The notes below the pieces were generated by a model. That model was given only the letters and a program-made list of their open reading frames with translations, was not told the DNA's origin and did not search any database. Of a stretch of DNA of 64,000 nt, positions 1 through 9,226 are shown piece after piece. Made by a program: the position numbers and the translations under genes. Numbering within the stretch: position 1 is the stretch's first letter; the number at the start of each line of letters is the position of its first letter. Location of the stretch: the NCBI RefSeq assembly GCF_004216775.1, contig NZ_SGXF01000001.1:48738-112737 (forward strand), written 5' to 3'. Source of the stretch: Cuneatibacter caecimuris (GTDB lineage Bacteria; Bacillota; Clostridia; Lachnospirales; Lachnospiraceae).

Positions 1-326
<326 letters not shown>

Positions 327-389
327 TCATATCCTCCAATGTCTCTTTATTGTAATTGCAGAAAAAATCTTCTGCCACTGCAAGCTTCA

Positions 390-881
390 TTATGCTTCAT
401 CCAGACAGCCTCTGCCCAGCCCGGTAATTCCCGTGCGGGCCAGCTCCCTGATCCTGAACTGCTCCAACAGCTTGGTAAATGCCTCCAGCTTCTGCTCATT
501 ACCGGTCAGCTCCACCATCATGGAATGCTCCGATACGTCCACAATCTTTGCCCGAAAAATATCTGCCACGGAAATCACCTGCTGGCGGTCCTGAGCCTCA
601 ACCATCACTTTAACCAGAATCAGCTCCCTGCAGACGGACATATTAGCCGGCAGCACCTTGATTTCTTTCACATCAATCAGTTTCAGCAGCTGCTTCTCAA
701 TCTGCTCCAGTACCTCAGGCTCTCCGCTGGCAACTACTGTCATCCTGGAAAAAGCCGGATTTTCCGTTTCACCCACAGTAAGACTGTCGATATTGTACCC
801 CCGCCGGCTGAACAGGCCTGCCACACGGCTCAAAACACCAGCCTGATTGTCTACCAGCAGAGAAAAAACACATTTACCCAT
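390..881 (-). CDS. ilvN: Acetolactate synthase small (regulatory) subunit
   Basis: Regulatory subunit of acetohydroxyacid synthase. It confers valine feedback inhibition on the large subunit, which is not in the window. The 163-residue protein has an N-terminal ACT domain (FSLLVDNQAGVLSRVAGLFSRRGYN, broken here as FSLLVDNQAGVLSRV then AGLFSRRGYN, about residues 5-29 at its start) and the usual IlvN C-terminal domain with the EITGLGRG-like end (here RTGITGLGRGC). The frame opens at a GTG at 887, but GGTGGAG sits right there, so the ATG at 881 is the better start. ilvC follows at once, giving an ilvN-ilvC operon. A consensus promoter lies about 30 bp upstream. Confidence 0.95.
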   Translation of the reverse strand: MGKCVFSLLVDNQAGVLSRVAGLFSRRGYNIDSLTVGETENPAFSRMTVVASGEPEVLEQIEKQLLKLIDVKEIKVLPANMSVCRELILVKVMVEAQDRQQVISVADIFRAKIVDVSEHSMMVELTGNEQKLEAFTKLLEQFRIRELARTGITGLGRGCLDEA

Positions 882-911
882 CTTCACTCCACCTTTTTCT
901 TCATTTTCCTA

Positions 912-940
912 ATCATAGCAATGAAAGTACGGTTTGTCAA
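912..940 (-). promoter_or_regulatory. Sigma-A promoter of ilvN-ilvC
   Basis: On the minus strand: TTGACA (935-940), 17-bp spacer, TATGAT (912-917), about 30 bp upstream of the ilvN start. Between it and the antiporter stop, at about 978-1012, lies an imperfect 15-bp stem (two mismatches) that could end antiporter transcripts. No T-box or leader peptide is visible in this short gap. Confidence 0.75.
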
Positions 941-1031
941 TGTCTTTCACCTAAACGGGACATATCGAAATCATGCCCTTGTTATAACCGGAAGTTATAG
1001 CAGGGGCATTTTCTTTCTCTGTTATTCCATT

Positions 1032-2354
1032 CTATTTTTTCCCTTGGTCAGAATACTGGGCATTCTGTTCTCCCCTGCGGTAACGGGCAACCTCTTCATA
1101 AGAATCCGCCAGAGTTTTTTCCGTGTGCAGGTCATCCGCATGCTCCATTCCTGTATTCATTAAAAATGTAGTGCCTTTTTTGAACACAGCCTTCAGAAGA
1201 ATGGGGGTGACAACGGTTGTGATGATTACCACAATTACCACCGGTCCCAGGAAATTAGCTCCCAGCATCCCCAACGCCTGGCCTTTGTTCGCGACAATCA
1301 GGGCCACTTCGCCTCTGGATATCATGCCGACTCCGATGCGGGCGCACTGATAATTCTTATAGCCGCACATTTTCGCCCCCAGGCCGCAGCCGATCACCTT
1401 CGTCAGCACTGCCACAACGGTGAGGATCACGGCAAACCAGATGATTGCTGCGCTCATATTGGGCAGGGAAACCTTCAGACCGATGCTGGCAAAGAAAATT
1501 GGCGACAACAGCAAATAAGACAGTGTATCAAACTTGGATGCCACAAACTTCGTGCGCTGAGTTGCGGAAATAATCAGGCCCGCAATAAACGCGCCGGTAA
1601 TATCCGCGACTCCAAACCATTCCTCCGCGCAGTAGGACATCAGCAGACAGAAGACAAAGGCAAATATTGCATGGCGGTGCAGCCCCTTCTCCGTGCCCGC
1701 AAACCATTTTTTGTAGACCTTGTAAAAAACAACGCCCAGCACAAGAGCCAGCACAAAGAACAGAAGAATCTTCAGAAGAACTGCCACAATGTTTACGGAG
1801 GGGTCAGCAAAGCTGGTCACAATGGTCAGCCCGATGATACCCAGGATATCATCAATGATGGCGGCTCCCAAAATAGCATTGCCTGAATGGGTTTTCAGCT
1901 TGCCCATTTCTTTCAAAGTTTCCACCGTGATGCTCACAGATGTAGCAGTCAGAATCACGCCCACAAAAATATTTTGCAGGAACGGGCCCACGGAAGCGTC
2001 CGCAGTGTCGATCATTCCCGGCTGGTTAAAGAAATATGCCACGGCAAAGCCGCCGGCCAGCGGCACCAGCACCCCGATTAACGCGATGACAAAGGATGCT
2101 TTTCCGCATTTTTTCAGCTCTCCGATGTCTGTTTCAATCCCCGCGCAGAACATCAGCACAATCACGCCGATCTCTGACATTTTCTCAATAAAAGTAGTGT
2201 TCTGAATTATGCCCAGCATTGCCGGCCCCAGAATCAGGCCGGCCAGCAGCGCGCCCACCACCTGGGGCATATGTACCCTTCTGGTCAGCAGCCCCAAAGC
2301 CTTGGTACTCAGCAGGATCAGGGCAAGATCCAGTAAATAACGATAAGTTTCCAT
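1032..2354 (-). CDS. CPA2-family cation:proton antiporter
   Basis: Integral membrane exchanger (Na+/H+ exchanger domain, Pfam PF00999), probably moving Na+ or K+ against H+. The 440-residue protein has about 12 hydrophobic segments. It begins with the CPA2-like KALGLLTRRVHMPQVVGALLAGLILGP region and carries the MFCAGIET and GAAIIDDILGII segments; the paired Asp of the latter is the ion-binding site of CPA2/NapA-type proteins. No C-terminal RCK/TrkA-N domain is present, only a short charged tail. The start is the ATG at 2354 behind GGAGGACTGAAAA; the frame is open 13 codons further but without a ribosome site. It stands alone with its own promoter. The ion cannot be told from the sequence. Confidence 0.85.
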   Translation of the reverse strand: METYRYLLDLALILLSTKALGLLTRRVHMPQVVGALLAGLILGPAMLGIIQNTTFIEKMSEIGVIVLMFCAGIETDIGELKKCGKASFVIALIGVLVPLAGGFAVAYFFNQPGMIDTADASVGPFLQNIFVGVILTATSVSITVETLKEMGKLKTHSGNAILGAAIIDDILGIIGLTIVTSFADPSVNIVAVLLKILLFFVLALVLGVVFYKVYKKWFAGTEKGLHRHAIFAFVFCLLMSYCAEEWFGVADITGAFIAGLIISATQRTKFVASKFDTLSYLLLSPIFFASIGLKVSLPNMSAAIIWFAVILTVVAVLTKVIGCGLGAKMCGYKNYQCARIGVGMISRGEVALIVANKGQALGMLGANFLGPVVIVVIITTVVTPILLKAVFKKGTTFLMNTGMEHADDLHTEKTLADSYEEVARYRRGEQNAQYSDQGKK

Positions 2355-2403
2355 TTTTTCAGTCCTCCATGATGTCGAATAATATACCTCCACAACCTGA
2401 CTT

Positions 2404-2432
2404 AGTATACTCCTTTCCTATTAAAAAAGCAA
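2404..2432 (-). promoter_or_regulatory. Promoter of the antiporter gene
   Basis: On the minus strand: TTGCTT (2427-2432), 17-bp spacer, TATACT (2404-2409), about 50 bp upstream of the start codon. Confidence 0.6.
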
Positions 2433-2497
2433 GTTAAAAAGAAGGAGAAAAACTGCCGTTTTTTTTCCGGATAACAGCTGCATATCAAGCTGGAACC

Positions 2498-2506
2498 TGG
2501 TATAAT
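2498..2506 (+). promoter_or_regulatory. Extended -10 element before the small unknown gene
   Basis: TGG followed by TATAAT (2501-2506) fits an extended -10. No good -35 box is seen, and a start site about 7 bp downstream would leave a leader of only ~14 bases before the GTAGGAGG ribosome site. Confidence 0.4.
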
Positions 2507-2526
2507 TACTGTAGGAGGAAAAACAT

Positions 2527-2784
2527 ATGGGATTGTTTCAAAGAAAGAACACTGAACTGGAAAGTCTGCTCACAGAACTTCAGATGAACCTGGAAAACAA
2601 CTATAAGGATTTGGCTATTCAGGCGCGGGGGGATGCGGAAGCCTGTTTTTCCCGCCTGGTATCCGAAGGGAAGCTTAATCCAAAAATGCAGGCCCGCTAC
2701 CGGGCCTGCCTGGACACTTATGCGAAATGTATGGAGCATTATGACCATACGGATATCTCTAAATTTCTGAAAGAGCGGCTATAG
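2527..2784 (+). CDS. Small unknown protein (85 aa)
   Basis: I do not recognise this protein. It is a soluble, charged 85-residue product predicted to be mostly helical, beginning MGLFQRKNTELESLLTEL and ending ISKFLKERL. It has no signal peptide or membrane segment. The start is well supported by TAGGAGGAAAAACAT just before the ATG. The last 26 bases overlap the 3' end of the convergent RNase G gene, so both genes share DNA at their stops. Coding in a real gene is supported by the ribosome site and the -10 element, but no family is assigned. Confidence 0.7.
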   Translation: MGLFQRKNTELESLLTELQMNLENNYKDLAIQARGDAEACFSRLVSEGKLNPKMQARYRACLDTYAKCMEHYDHTDISKFLKERL

Positions 2785-3934
2785 CTTCTGCCAAAGGCTT
2801 TTTCAGTTTCTTTCTAGTAATTTCTACCAGCTCCAGCCTTGTCATATCCACAACGGACGTCTGGACCGGATCTGCCTGTACCAGTCTGCGCAGCTGCGCC
2901 AGCAGCTGCTTTTTATAATCCCCGGAACGCATATTGATAAAATCCGCCATAATTATTCCGGACAGATTGCGCAGGCGCAGCTGTCTGGCCACTTCTGCAG
3001 CCGCCTCCTGGTTGATTTTCCAGAAAGTCTCGTCGCTGGTGCGCTTCCCCTGGATTGCTTTTCCTGTGTTTACATCGATTACAGTCATCGCTTCCGTAGG
3101 CTGGATCACCAGATAAGCTCCTGATTTCAGCCAGACTCTTTCCTGCAGTGCTTCAGATACAGCGCTGTCCAGTCCGTAACAGGCAGCCAGGGACAGGCTG
3201 CCGTCCTGATAAAGCCGGAGGGAAGGCAGCAATTCAGGGGCCCACTCTTCAAAAAATCCTTTCAATTGCTGATAAATCTCCGGATCGTCTGTCACGGTTT
3301 CTTCCAAATCATAAGTATCGCGGACGGAAACCATCCATTCTGCCGGCGGGTCATAGAGCAGGCTGTAACAGCTCCTGGCCGGCGCTGCGCGCAGCAGGGA
3401 ATCCAGCTTCTGCCGCAGCCTTCTGCCCTCTTCCAATATATCCTGGGAAGCCGCCCCATAGGCGTTAGTCCTCAAAATCAGGCCGCAATCCTCTGTGAGC
3501 AGTTCCCGCAGCTCTGTTTCCATCCGCCCTTTCCACTCCTCATCCCGGATTTTGGACGAGCAGCGCAGCCCCGGGCTTTTCCAGGTAAGCACCACATATC
3601 TTCCGTTCATTGTCAGCTTCTGTGTCACCATAGGCGCTTTGGTTTTCACCGCCTCCGCGCATATCTGGACCACCAACTCATCTCCGGCTTTTACAGCCCT
3701 CTCCCCGGCAGAATGGGCTGCCAGATCATAATAGGCCGCCTGGCTGCCTCCCAATTCCAGAAAAGCAGCATTAATATTTTTTACAATATTTTTTACCTTG
3801 GCTGTTCGGATCTGATTCAGCCGCGCCCCTTCCGGCTGGTCTGAAACACATTCCAGCTCCAGAAAATGTCCTTCCTGCCAGAGCCCGTTCATCAGCCCCC
3901 GCTGCCGCCTCACAAGAATCCGCTTACAGCTCAT
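2759..3934 (-). CDS. rng: Ribonuclease E/G family protein
   Basis: Endoribonuclease that cuts single-stranded RNA (rRNA 5' maturation and mRNA decay). The 391-residue protein has an S1-like RNA-binding part near residues 25-90 (RTAKVKNIVKNINAAFLELG). Its catalytic region carries the metal-binding Asp/Asn pair in VIDVNTGKAIQG and the third Asp in IIMADFINM. It ends soon after, so the Zn-link and the C-terminal scaffold of E. coli RNase E are absent, as in short Firmicute forms. The start is the ATG at 3934, which overlaps the stop of the upstream DUF2344 gene by 11 bases and so is translationally coupled; the frame is open upstream but without a ribosome site. Confidence 0.9.
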   Translation of the reverse strand: MSCKRILVRRQRGLMNGLWQEGHFLELECVSDQPEGARLNQIRTAKVKNIVKNINAAFLELGGSQAAYYDLAAHSAGERAVKAGDELVVQICAEAVKTKAPMVTQKLTMNGRYVVLTWKSPGLRCSSKIRDEEWKGRMETELRELLTEDCGLILRTNAYGAASQDILEEGRRLRQKLDSLLRAAPARSCYSLLYDPPAEWMVSVRDTYDLEETVTDDPEIYQQLKGFFEEWAPELLPSLRLYQDGSLSLAACYGLDSAVSEALQERVWLKSGAYLVIQPTEAMTVIDVNTGKAIQGKRTSDETFWKINQEAAAEVARQLRLRNLSGIIMADFINMRSGDYKKQLLAQLRRLVQADPVQTSVVDMTRLELVEITRKKLKKPLAEAIAALSEI

Positions 3935-4625
3935 GGCCCAGGTCCTCCAACGCAACCAGTTTCCGCTGCTCCTCACCTGTATCAGCGTATACTTCCAGCC
4001 TGTGCACCATCCAGTCAAATTGGCCGGCCTCCAGGCCCAGAAAACGGTAAAACGCCTCCATCACCAGTTCCGGCTTCAAGTTTGCCGCGCTGCCTGTGGC
4101 AACCTGCATGAAAATTCCTTCCTGCCGCAGCTCCAGACGGTAAATCATCGGCCGTATATCCTGTTCTGTCTCACTTTTTTTAGTCTTTTTGAGAATTATA
4201 ATCTGTTCCTGCGCAAAAAATTCTTCCAGCGCTTTCCCGAAATCTCTGATCTCCGGCTCATGGCCGGGGCGAAAAGAAACCAGATAATCAGCCGCCGCTA
4301 CCAGGGACATGGCATTTTTCGCATCATCAGGAAGCTGCCGGAAACTTTTTACCGGAATTTCCTCTGCCCCCGCCTGATTCATCCTTCGCACCATTTCCTC
4401 TGAAGAACCCGCGCTGTTCACCTCAATATCCAGATATTCTCCGTCACTGGTGAGCCCCACGCCCAACGGAGCTGCAAAGGACATCACCTGGTGGGGGCTG
4501 AAGCCCGCGGTATAGCAGATATCCACCTCAGCCCGGCGCATGACCTTTTGAAAATACCGCATCACATCCAGATGCCCGATAAATTTCATATCGCCGTATT
4601 TGCCGAATTTAATTCTGATTTTCAA
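3924..4625 (-). CDS. TIGR03936 / DUF2344 protein, partner of the radical SAM enzyme
   Basis: Member of the family found linked or fused to TIGR03960 radical SAM proteins, recognised by the N-terminus KIRIKFGKYGDMKFIGHLDVMRYF and the FSPHQVMSFAAPLGVGL stretch. The family's role is not established; the pairing suggests a subunit or substrate-binding part of the same enzyme. The frame has an ATG at 4643, but its first codons form the ribosome site GGAGGAGGTG, so the TTG at 4625 (MKIRIKF, 233 aa) is the more likely start. It overlaps the end of the radical SAM gene by 17 bases and the start of rng by 11. Confidence 0.85.
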   Translation of the reverse strand: MKIRIKFGKYGDMKFIGHLDVMRYFQKVMRRAEVDICYTAGFSPHQVMSFAAPLGVGLTSDGEYLDIEVNSAGSSEEMVRRMNQAGAEEIPVKSFRQLPDDAKNAMSLVAAADYLVSFRPGHEPEIRDFGKALEEFFAQEQIIILKKTKKSETEQDIRPMIYRLELRQEGIFMQVATGSAANLKPELVMEAFYRFLGLEAGQFDWMVHRLEVYADTGEEQRKLVALEDLGHEL

Positions 4626-6474
4626 TGCAGACACCTCCTCCAAAGCTCATGGCGCCGCATCCGGAACACCGCATCCGGCAGTTGGGCGTTGTCTTTCCTT
4701 CCAGGGCATTTCTCCATTCCCTCTTCAAAAATTCCTTCGTCACTCCCACATCGATAAAGTCCCAGGGGAACAGCTCGTCCGGCTCCCGCTCTCTTGTGGT
4801 GTAAAATTCGATGGAAATCCCGCATTCTTCGAAGGCTTCCAGCCATTTCTCATTATTAAACTGCTCTCCCCAGGCGTCATAGATGCAGCCCTTCTCATAG
4901 GCCCTGCGGATCACCTTCCCTACGCGCCGGTCTCCTCTGGCCAGAACACCCTCCAGCACAGTGACATCCGCCTCATGCCAGGTATAGCGCATGCTTTTCC
5001 AGTTTCTCTGCTCCTTAAACTTGGCGTTGACAATTCTCGCCCGGTTCAGAAATTCTTCCCTGGTGCACATGGGCGCCCATTGGAAGGGTGTAAAGGGTTT
5101 TGGTACAAAGAAAGAGGAGCTGGCTGTTACCTGAACTTTTCCGTTCCGTTTTTCTTTTGGCATTTCGTAATATTTTTTTGCGATCTCATTGGAAAGGACC
5201 GCGATTCCTTCCATGTCCTCCACCGTTTCCGTAGGCTGCCCCAGCATGAAATACAGCTTCACCCTGTTCCAGCCTCCCTCAAAGGCCATAGCTGCGCCAT
5301 TTAAAATCACATCCTCTGTCAGACCTTTATTGATCACATCCCGCAGCCTCTGAGTTCCGGCCTCTGGCGCGAAAGTCAGGCTGCTCTTGCGCACATCCTG
5401 CACCTTACTCATCACATCCAGAGAAAATGCGTCAATTCGCAGGGACGGAAGGGAGATATTAATTCCCTTTCCATGGAATTCCTCAATGAGGAAATTCACC
5501 AGCTCCTCCAAGCAGCTGTAATCGCTGGAACTGAGGGAGCTTAAAGAAATTTCATCCTGGCCGGTGCTTTTCAGCATTTCTTTCGCCTGGTTCTTCAGAA
5601 ATTCCAGGCTGCGCTCCCGCACAGGGCGGTACACCATGCCTGCCTGACAGAACCGGCAGCCGCGGATACAACCACGCTGGATTTCCAGCACTACCCGGTC
5701 CTGCGTCACTCTGATAAACGGCACCAGCGGTTTTTTCGGGTAGTAGGTGTCGCTCATTTCCAATACAATCTCCTTGCGCACCTTTTCCGGCGCGTGAGGA
5801 TTCACCGGCCGAAAAGCAGCCAGAGTCCCGTCCTCATGATACTCCGGCTCGTAAAATGCAGGTACATAAATTCCGGGCACTTGTGCCGCCAGCTCCAGAA
5901 AATCCAGACGGCTGCCGCCGTTTTTCTTATTTTCCAGGTAGAGATCCAGCAGGCGGCGATACTGCGTTTCCCCTTCCCCCATATAAAACAGATCAAAAAA
6001 TTCCGCAATTGGCTCCGGATTGTAGGCGCAGGGGCCTCCTCCGATCACAATGGGATCCTCTTCCCCGCGCTCTGCCGCTTCCAGCGGTATGCCGCTCAAA
6101 TCCAGCACCTGGAGAATATTTGTATAACACATCTCATACTGAAGGGTGATAGCCAGAAAATCAAAGCTTTTCACCGGTTCCTGGGATTCCACCGCAAACA
6201 GCGGGATTTTCTCCCGGCGCATCACCGCGTCCAGATCCACCCAGGGGGAATAAACCCTGTCGCAGCAGGTGTCTTCCCATTGGTTGAACATGTCATACAG
6301 GATCTGAATTCCCAGATGGGACATGCCGATTTCATAGACGTCAGGAAAGCACATGGCAACCGATACAGCGGCCTCAGACTTATCCTTTGCCGCGGCGTTG
6401 ATCTCATTTCCTAAATACCTGGCCGGTTTTTCCACACTCAGCAGAATTTCATCGCTTAACGCTAGTTTTCTCAT
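4609..6474 (-). CDS. TIGR03960 B12-binding-type radical SAM protein
   Basis: Radical SAM enzyme of unknown substrate, 621 residues, the usual family length. The N-terminal third resembles a cobalamin-binding domain (FPDVYEIGMSHLGIQILYD). The radical SAM cluster motif is CIRGCRFC in RGCIRGCRFCQAGMVYRP at about residues 267-284. Downstream are the typical SLSSSDYS and TFAPEAGTQRLRDVINKGL stretches. The last residues carry a small Cys-rich tail (RCSGCGA). First gene of a coupled trio with DUF2344 and rng, an arrangement common in Clostridia. The start ATG at 6474 follows AAGGAAAAAAT. Confidence 0.9.
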   Translation of the reverse strand: MRKLALSDEILLSVEKPARYLGNEINAAAKDKSEAAVSVAMCFPDVYEIGMSHLGIQILYDMFNQWEDTCCDRVYSPWVDLDAVMRREKIPLFAVESQEPVKSFDFLAITLQYEMCYTNILQVLDLSGIPLEAAERGEEDPIVIGGGPCAYNPEPIAEFFDLFYMGEGETQYRRLLDLYLENKKNGGSRLDFLELAAQVPGIYVPAFYEPEYHEDGTLAAFRPVNPHAPEKVRKEIVLEMSDTYYPKKPLVPFIRVTQDRVVLEIQRGCIRGCRFCQAGMVYRPVRERSLEFLKNQAKEMLKSTGQDEISLSSLSSSDYSCLEELVNFLIEEFHGKGINISLPSLRIDAFSLDVMSKVQDVRKSSLTFAPEAGTQRLRDVINKGLTEDVILNGAAMAFEGGWNRVKLYFMLGQPTETVEDMEGIAVLSNEIAKKYYEMPKEKRNGKVQVTASSSFFVPKPFTPFQWAPMCTREEFLNRARIVNAKFKEQRNWKSMRYTWHEADVTVLEGVLARGDRRVGKVIRRAYEKGCIYDAWGEQFNNEKWLEAFEECGISIEFYTTREREPDELFPWDFIDVGVTKEFLKREWRNALEGKTTPNCRMRCSGCGAMSFGGGVCIENQN

Positions 6475-6552
6475 ATTTTTTCCTTATTTTTTGTGTGCGC
6501 TAACACAGTATTTAAATTGTTTCACATTCAGCAGCCATTTCATATTCATACC

Positions 6553-7398
6553 TTACATTTCCCGCAGTGAAATGACCGCCGCCTGAATTCCTCTGTTTTC
6601 CCCCATAATCCGGTGGGAATAAAACAGATGCGGATTGCACCTGGTACAGACGTCCGTAACCGCCAGATGCTCCGGCAGAATTCCCGCCTGAAGCAGAACG
6701 CCTCTGTTCGCCTGCCATAAGTCCAGCTGCCAGCGCCCTCTGCTGTTCTTTTTCAGATATTCCTGCGGAAAATACTCCGCTACTTCCTCTCCTACCTCGT
6801 AGCAGTCCTGGCAGATTGAAGGGCCAATGCAGGCCAGCACATCTTCTGGCCTGGTGCCATAGGCCTGATTCATGGCCTCCAGCGTCCTGGCGCCCATGGC
6901 CGCGGCAGTTCCCTTCCATCCTGAGTGGGAAACGGCAGCCGCTCTGTGCACCGGGTCCAGAAAATAGAGGGGGACGCAGTCCGCGTAAAAGGTCACCAGC
7001 ACAATTCCGGGAATATCCGTCATCAGCCCGTCCACATTGTCATAATCCCGCTGCCTGAACAGCCCTTTGCCGCAGTCCTCCACCGCAACCTTTCTGACAA
7101 CAGTGGTATGGGTCTGCCGGGAAAGCACAGTCTTTTTTAAATCTACGCCTATTGCTTCGCACAGTCTCCTGTAGTTTTCTCTTACGTTTTCAGGGCTGTC
7201 CGCTTTTGACGGGGACAGATTCATGCTTTCATAGCAGCCTGTGCTCACTCCGCCCAGACGGGTGCTGAAACAATGATTCACCATTCCGGTTTGATCCAGA
7301 AGCGGAAACTGAAAATAAGGCACACCTCCGCCATATTTTAAAACAATTTCTTTCTGGTCGCTTCCTCTTCGGTTAATCCAGTTCAATTCCTCCAACAT
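6553..7398 (-). CDS. pgeF: PgeF/YfiH laccase-domain protein
   Basis: Multicopper-oxidase-like fold protein of the YfiH/LACC1 family. E. coli PgeF is described as a peptidoglycan editing factor, and other members act on purine nucleosides. The 281-residue protein shows the family landmarks SRQTH (about 119), the metal-site Cys in YADCVPLYF (about 163), SHSGWKGT (about 180) and IGPSICQDCYEV (about 213). The start at 7398 lies seven bases after AGGAGG. It is 78 bp upstream of the radical SAM gene on the same strand. Confidence 0.9.
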   Translation of the reverse strand: MLEELNWINRRGSDQKEIVLKYGGGVPYFQFPLLDQTGMVNHCFSTRLGGVSTGCYESMNLSPSKADSPENVRENYRRLCEAIGVDLKKTVLSRQTHTTVVRKVAVEDCGKGLFRQRDYDNVDGLMTDIPGIVLVTFYADCVPLYFLDPVHRAAAVSHSGWKGTAAAMGARTLEAMNQAYGTRPEDVLACIGPSICQDCYEVGEEVAEYFPQEYLKKNSRGRWQLDLWQANRGVLLQAGILPEHLAVTDVCTRCNPHLFYSHRIMGENRGIQAAVISLREM

Positions 7399-7454
7399 TT
7401 TTTTCCTCCTGATCCATTCGGAGACAAAATGAGCCTGTTCTTTTCCAGAGATTA

Positions 7455-7811
7455 TTATATTTGAAATTCAAAAGCATTTTCCACGTGGCAGATGCCGCCG
7501 CTGCCGTCGATGGCTATCACATCAAATCTACATGGAACGTCTTCTGCATAACCATGGCTGGCATAAAAATAAAGAGCGGCCCTGCTGAGCCTCCTCTGTT
7601 TTCTTCTGTCCACCGCTTCCAGCGGGCTTCCGCAGTTCTCTGTACTTCTGAACTTTATTTCACAGAATATCCAGGCAACATCTTTTTCTGCCAATATGTC
7701 AATCTCGCCATATGGAGTCCTGTAATTCCTTTTTACAATTCTGTAACCTTTTGACAATAGATATCCGGCTGCAATCTCTTCATACTTATCTCCTATTCTC
7801 CGCTTATTCAC
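7455..7811 (-). CDS. YraN/UPF0102 family endonuclease-like protein
   Basis: Small restriction-endonuclease-fold protein (UPF0102). The 118-residue sequence has GDKYEEIAAGYLLSKGY, the GEIDILA acidic motif (about 37) and EIKFRS (about 52), the ExK-type catalytic pattern of PD-(D/E)XK nucleases. Its cellular role is not established. Translation begins at a GTG at 7811 behind AGAGGGAAA. It follows rnhB, the usual neighbour of yraN. Confidence 0.9.
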   Translation of the reverse strand: MNKRRIGDKYEEIAAGYLLSKGYRIVKRNYRTPYGEIDILAEKDVAWIFCEIKFRSTENCGSPLEAVDRRKQRRLSRAALYFYASHGYAEDVPCRFDVIAIDGSGGICHVENAFEFQI

Positions 7812-7869
7812 CCATTTTCCCTCTTTACCCTGTGCAGCAGCAGAACCTGTCAGTCAGGCCTACACATAT

Positions 7870-8655
7870 TCATACAAAATGTCCGATAAAGCTGTTTCGG
7901 TGGATCGGGCATGGCCCGTATGTTTTCAGCGCTTCAATGTGGGAAGCGCAGCCATATCCTTTGTGGCTGGCAAATCCATATTCCGGATAAATTTTATCGT
8001 ATTCCCGCATCATCCTGTCACGGGTCACTTTTGCAATTATACTGGCCGCCGCGATGGACAGGCTTCTGGCATCTCCTTTGATAATCGGCACTTGTTTCAT
8101 TGACAGTCCCGGAATGCGGACAGCGTCATTGAGCAGCACTTCCGGCACAGGGGTCAGCTGGGATACCGCCTGGCGCATTGCCTCATAAGTGGCCTGCAGA
8201 ATGTTGATCTCATCGATAACCCCCGGCCCCTGGATTCCCACCCCCACCGACACCGCAGTTTTCATGATTTCCTCATAAAGCTGTTCCCGTCTTGATTCCG
8301 AAAGCTGCTTGGAATCATTTACATATAAAAGCCGGCAATCCTCAGGCAGAATCACTGCAGCCGCAACCACCGGTCCGGCCAGCGGCCCTCTGCCTGCCTC
8401 ATCAATCCCGCAGGCTGCTTTTCCGGCGCAGCGGCGTTCGAATTCCTGCATCTTCCAGAGCCGTTCCAGTTCTGCCTCCAGAGCCTTTCTCTTTCTGTCA
8501 GCAGAAGCAACCAGCTTCTGTACGCCGGCCCGGGAGTCCTCCCGATAAATTTCTGCCCACTGCCCCAGCTCCGCTTCGGGACAATTCCTGTATTCTTCTG
8601 TAATTTCACTGATTTTTTTCATCTGTTCTGCCAGCGCTCCTGACGTTTTATTCAA
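7870..8655 (-). CDS. rnhB: Ribonuclease HII
   Basis: Removes ribonucleotides and RNA primers from RNA/DNA hybrids. The catalytic motif CGIDEAGRGPLAGPVVAAAV is near residue 83, with NDSKQLSESRR and the distal Asp motif AKVTRDRMM. The family core is preceded by about 80 extra, helical residues, seen in several Clostridial RNase HII proteins. The frame opens at a TTG at 8655 that overlaps the end of lepB by 8 bases and has GGAGG only two bases upstream. An ATG 11 codons later (8622) is the alternative, with no clear ribosome site. Downstream of lepB and rbgA in one operon. Confidence 0.9.
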   Translation of the reverse strand: MNKTSGALAEQMKKISEITEEYRNCPEAELGQWAEIYREDSRAGVQKLVASADRKRKALEAELERLWKMQEFERRCAGKAACGIDEAGRGPLAGPVVAAAVILPEDCRLLYVNDSKQLSESRREQLYEEIMKTAVSVGVGIQGPGVIDEINILQATYEAMRQAVSQLTPVPEVLLNDAVRIPGLSMKQVPIIKGDARSLSIAAASIIAKVTRDRMMREYDKIYPEYGFASHKGYGCASHIEALKTYGPCPIHRNSFIGHFV

Positions 8656-9226
8656 TGCCTCCGAACCGGTTCAGCGGCCAGATTCTGATCAGGATTTTCC
8701 CTATAATCTGATCTTTCTTTACGTTTCCCACATCCAGATCCCGGCTGTCTGAGCTGTTGTTCCTGTTATCGCCCAACACAAAATATTCATCCTCTCCCAA
8801 TACCACCGGTTCTGACGCGCGTTTGGGATTAATGATAACCTCTTTTCCGTAGGGGTCCTCCAGTCTCTCACCATTGATATAGACAATTCCTTCCTTAATC
8901 TGAACCACTTCTCCCGGCAAGCCTATGATTCTCTTGATATAATGCGTGTCCGCCCGGAACTCATAATCAAATACAATTACATCAAAACGTTCCGGATCAT
9001 GAAAGTGATAGGACAGTTTATTTATCAGCAGGCTTTCCCCATCCGCCAGGGTATCGTTCATGGAAGGTCCGATCACTTCCGTCCTCTGCACCACATAGAT
9101 CACCACCAGAAGCGAGACTGCTACCACTGCCGCCAGATAACAGATCCCGCCTAAAATCTCCCGCAGGACAGGAAATTTCTTTTGATTCTCTCTTTCCAGC
9201 TCCAGCAGAATATCTTTATTGTTCAT
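8648..9226 (-). CDS. lepB: Signal peptidase I (first copy)
   Basis: Membrane protease that cleaves Sec/Tat signal peptides at the outer face. One N-terminal membrane segment (about residues 26-48) is followed by the catalytic Ser in GPSMNDTL (about 56), the catalytic Lys in YIKRIIGLPGE (about 97) and the LGDNRNNSSDSR signature. The 192 residues are typical for Gram-positive enzymes. The start ATG at 9226 overlaps the end of rbgA by 11 bases. A second signal peptidase gene lies on the other side of rbgA. Confidence 0.93.
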   Translation of the reverse strand: MNNKDILLELERENQKKFPVLREILGGICYLAAVVAVSLLVVIYVVQRTEVIGPSMNDTLADGESLLINKLSYHFHDPERFDVIVFDYEFRADTHYIKRIIGLPGEVVQIKEGIVYINGERLEDPYGKEVIINPKRASEPVVLGEDEYFVLGDNRNNSSDSRDLDVGNVKKDQIIGKILIRIWPLNRFGGIE

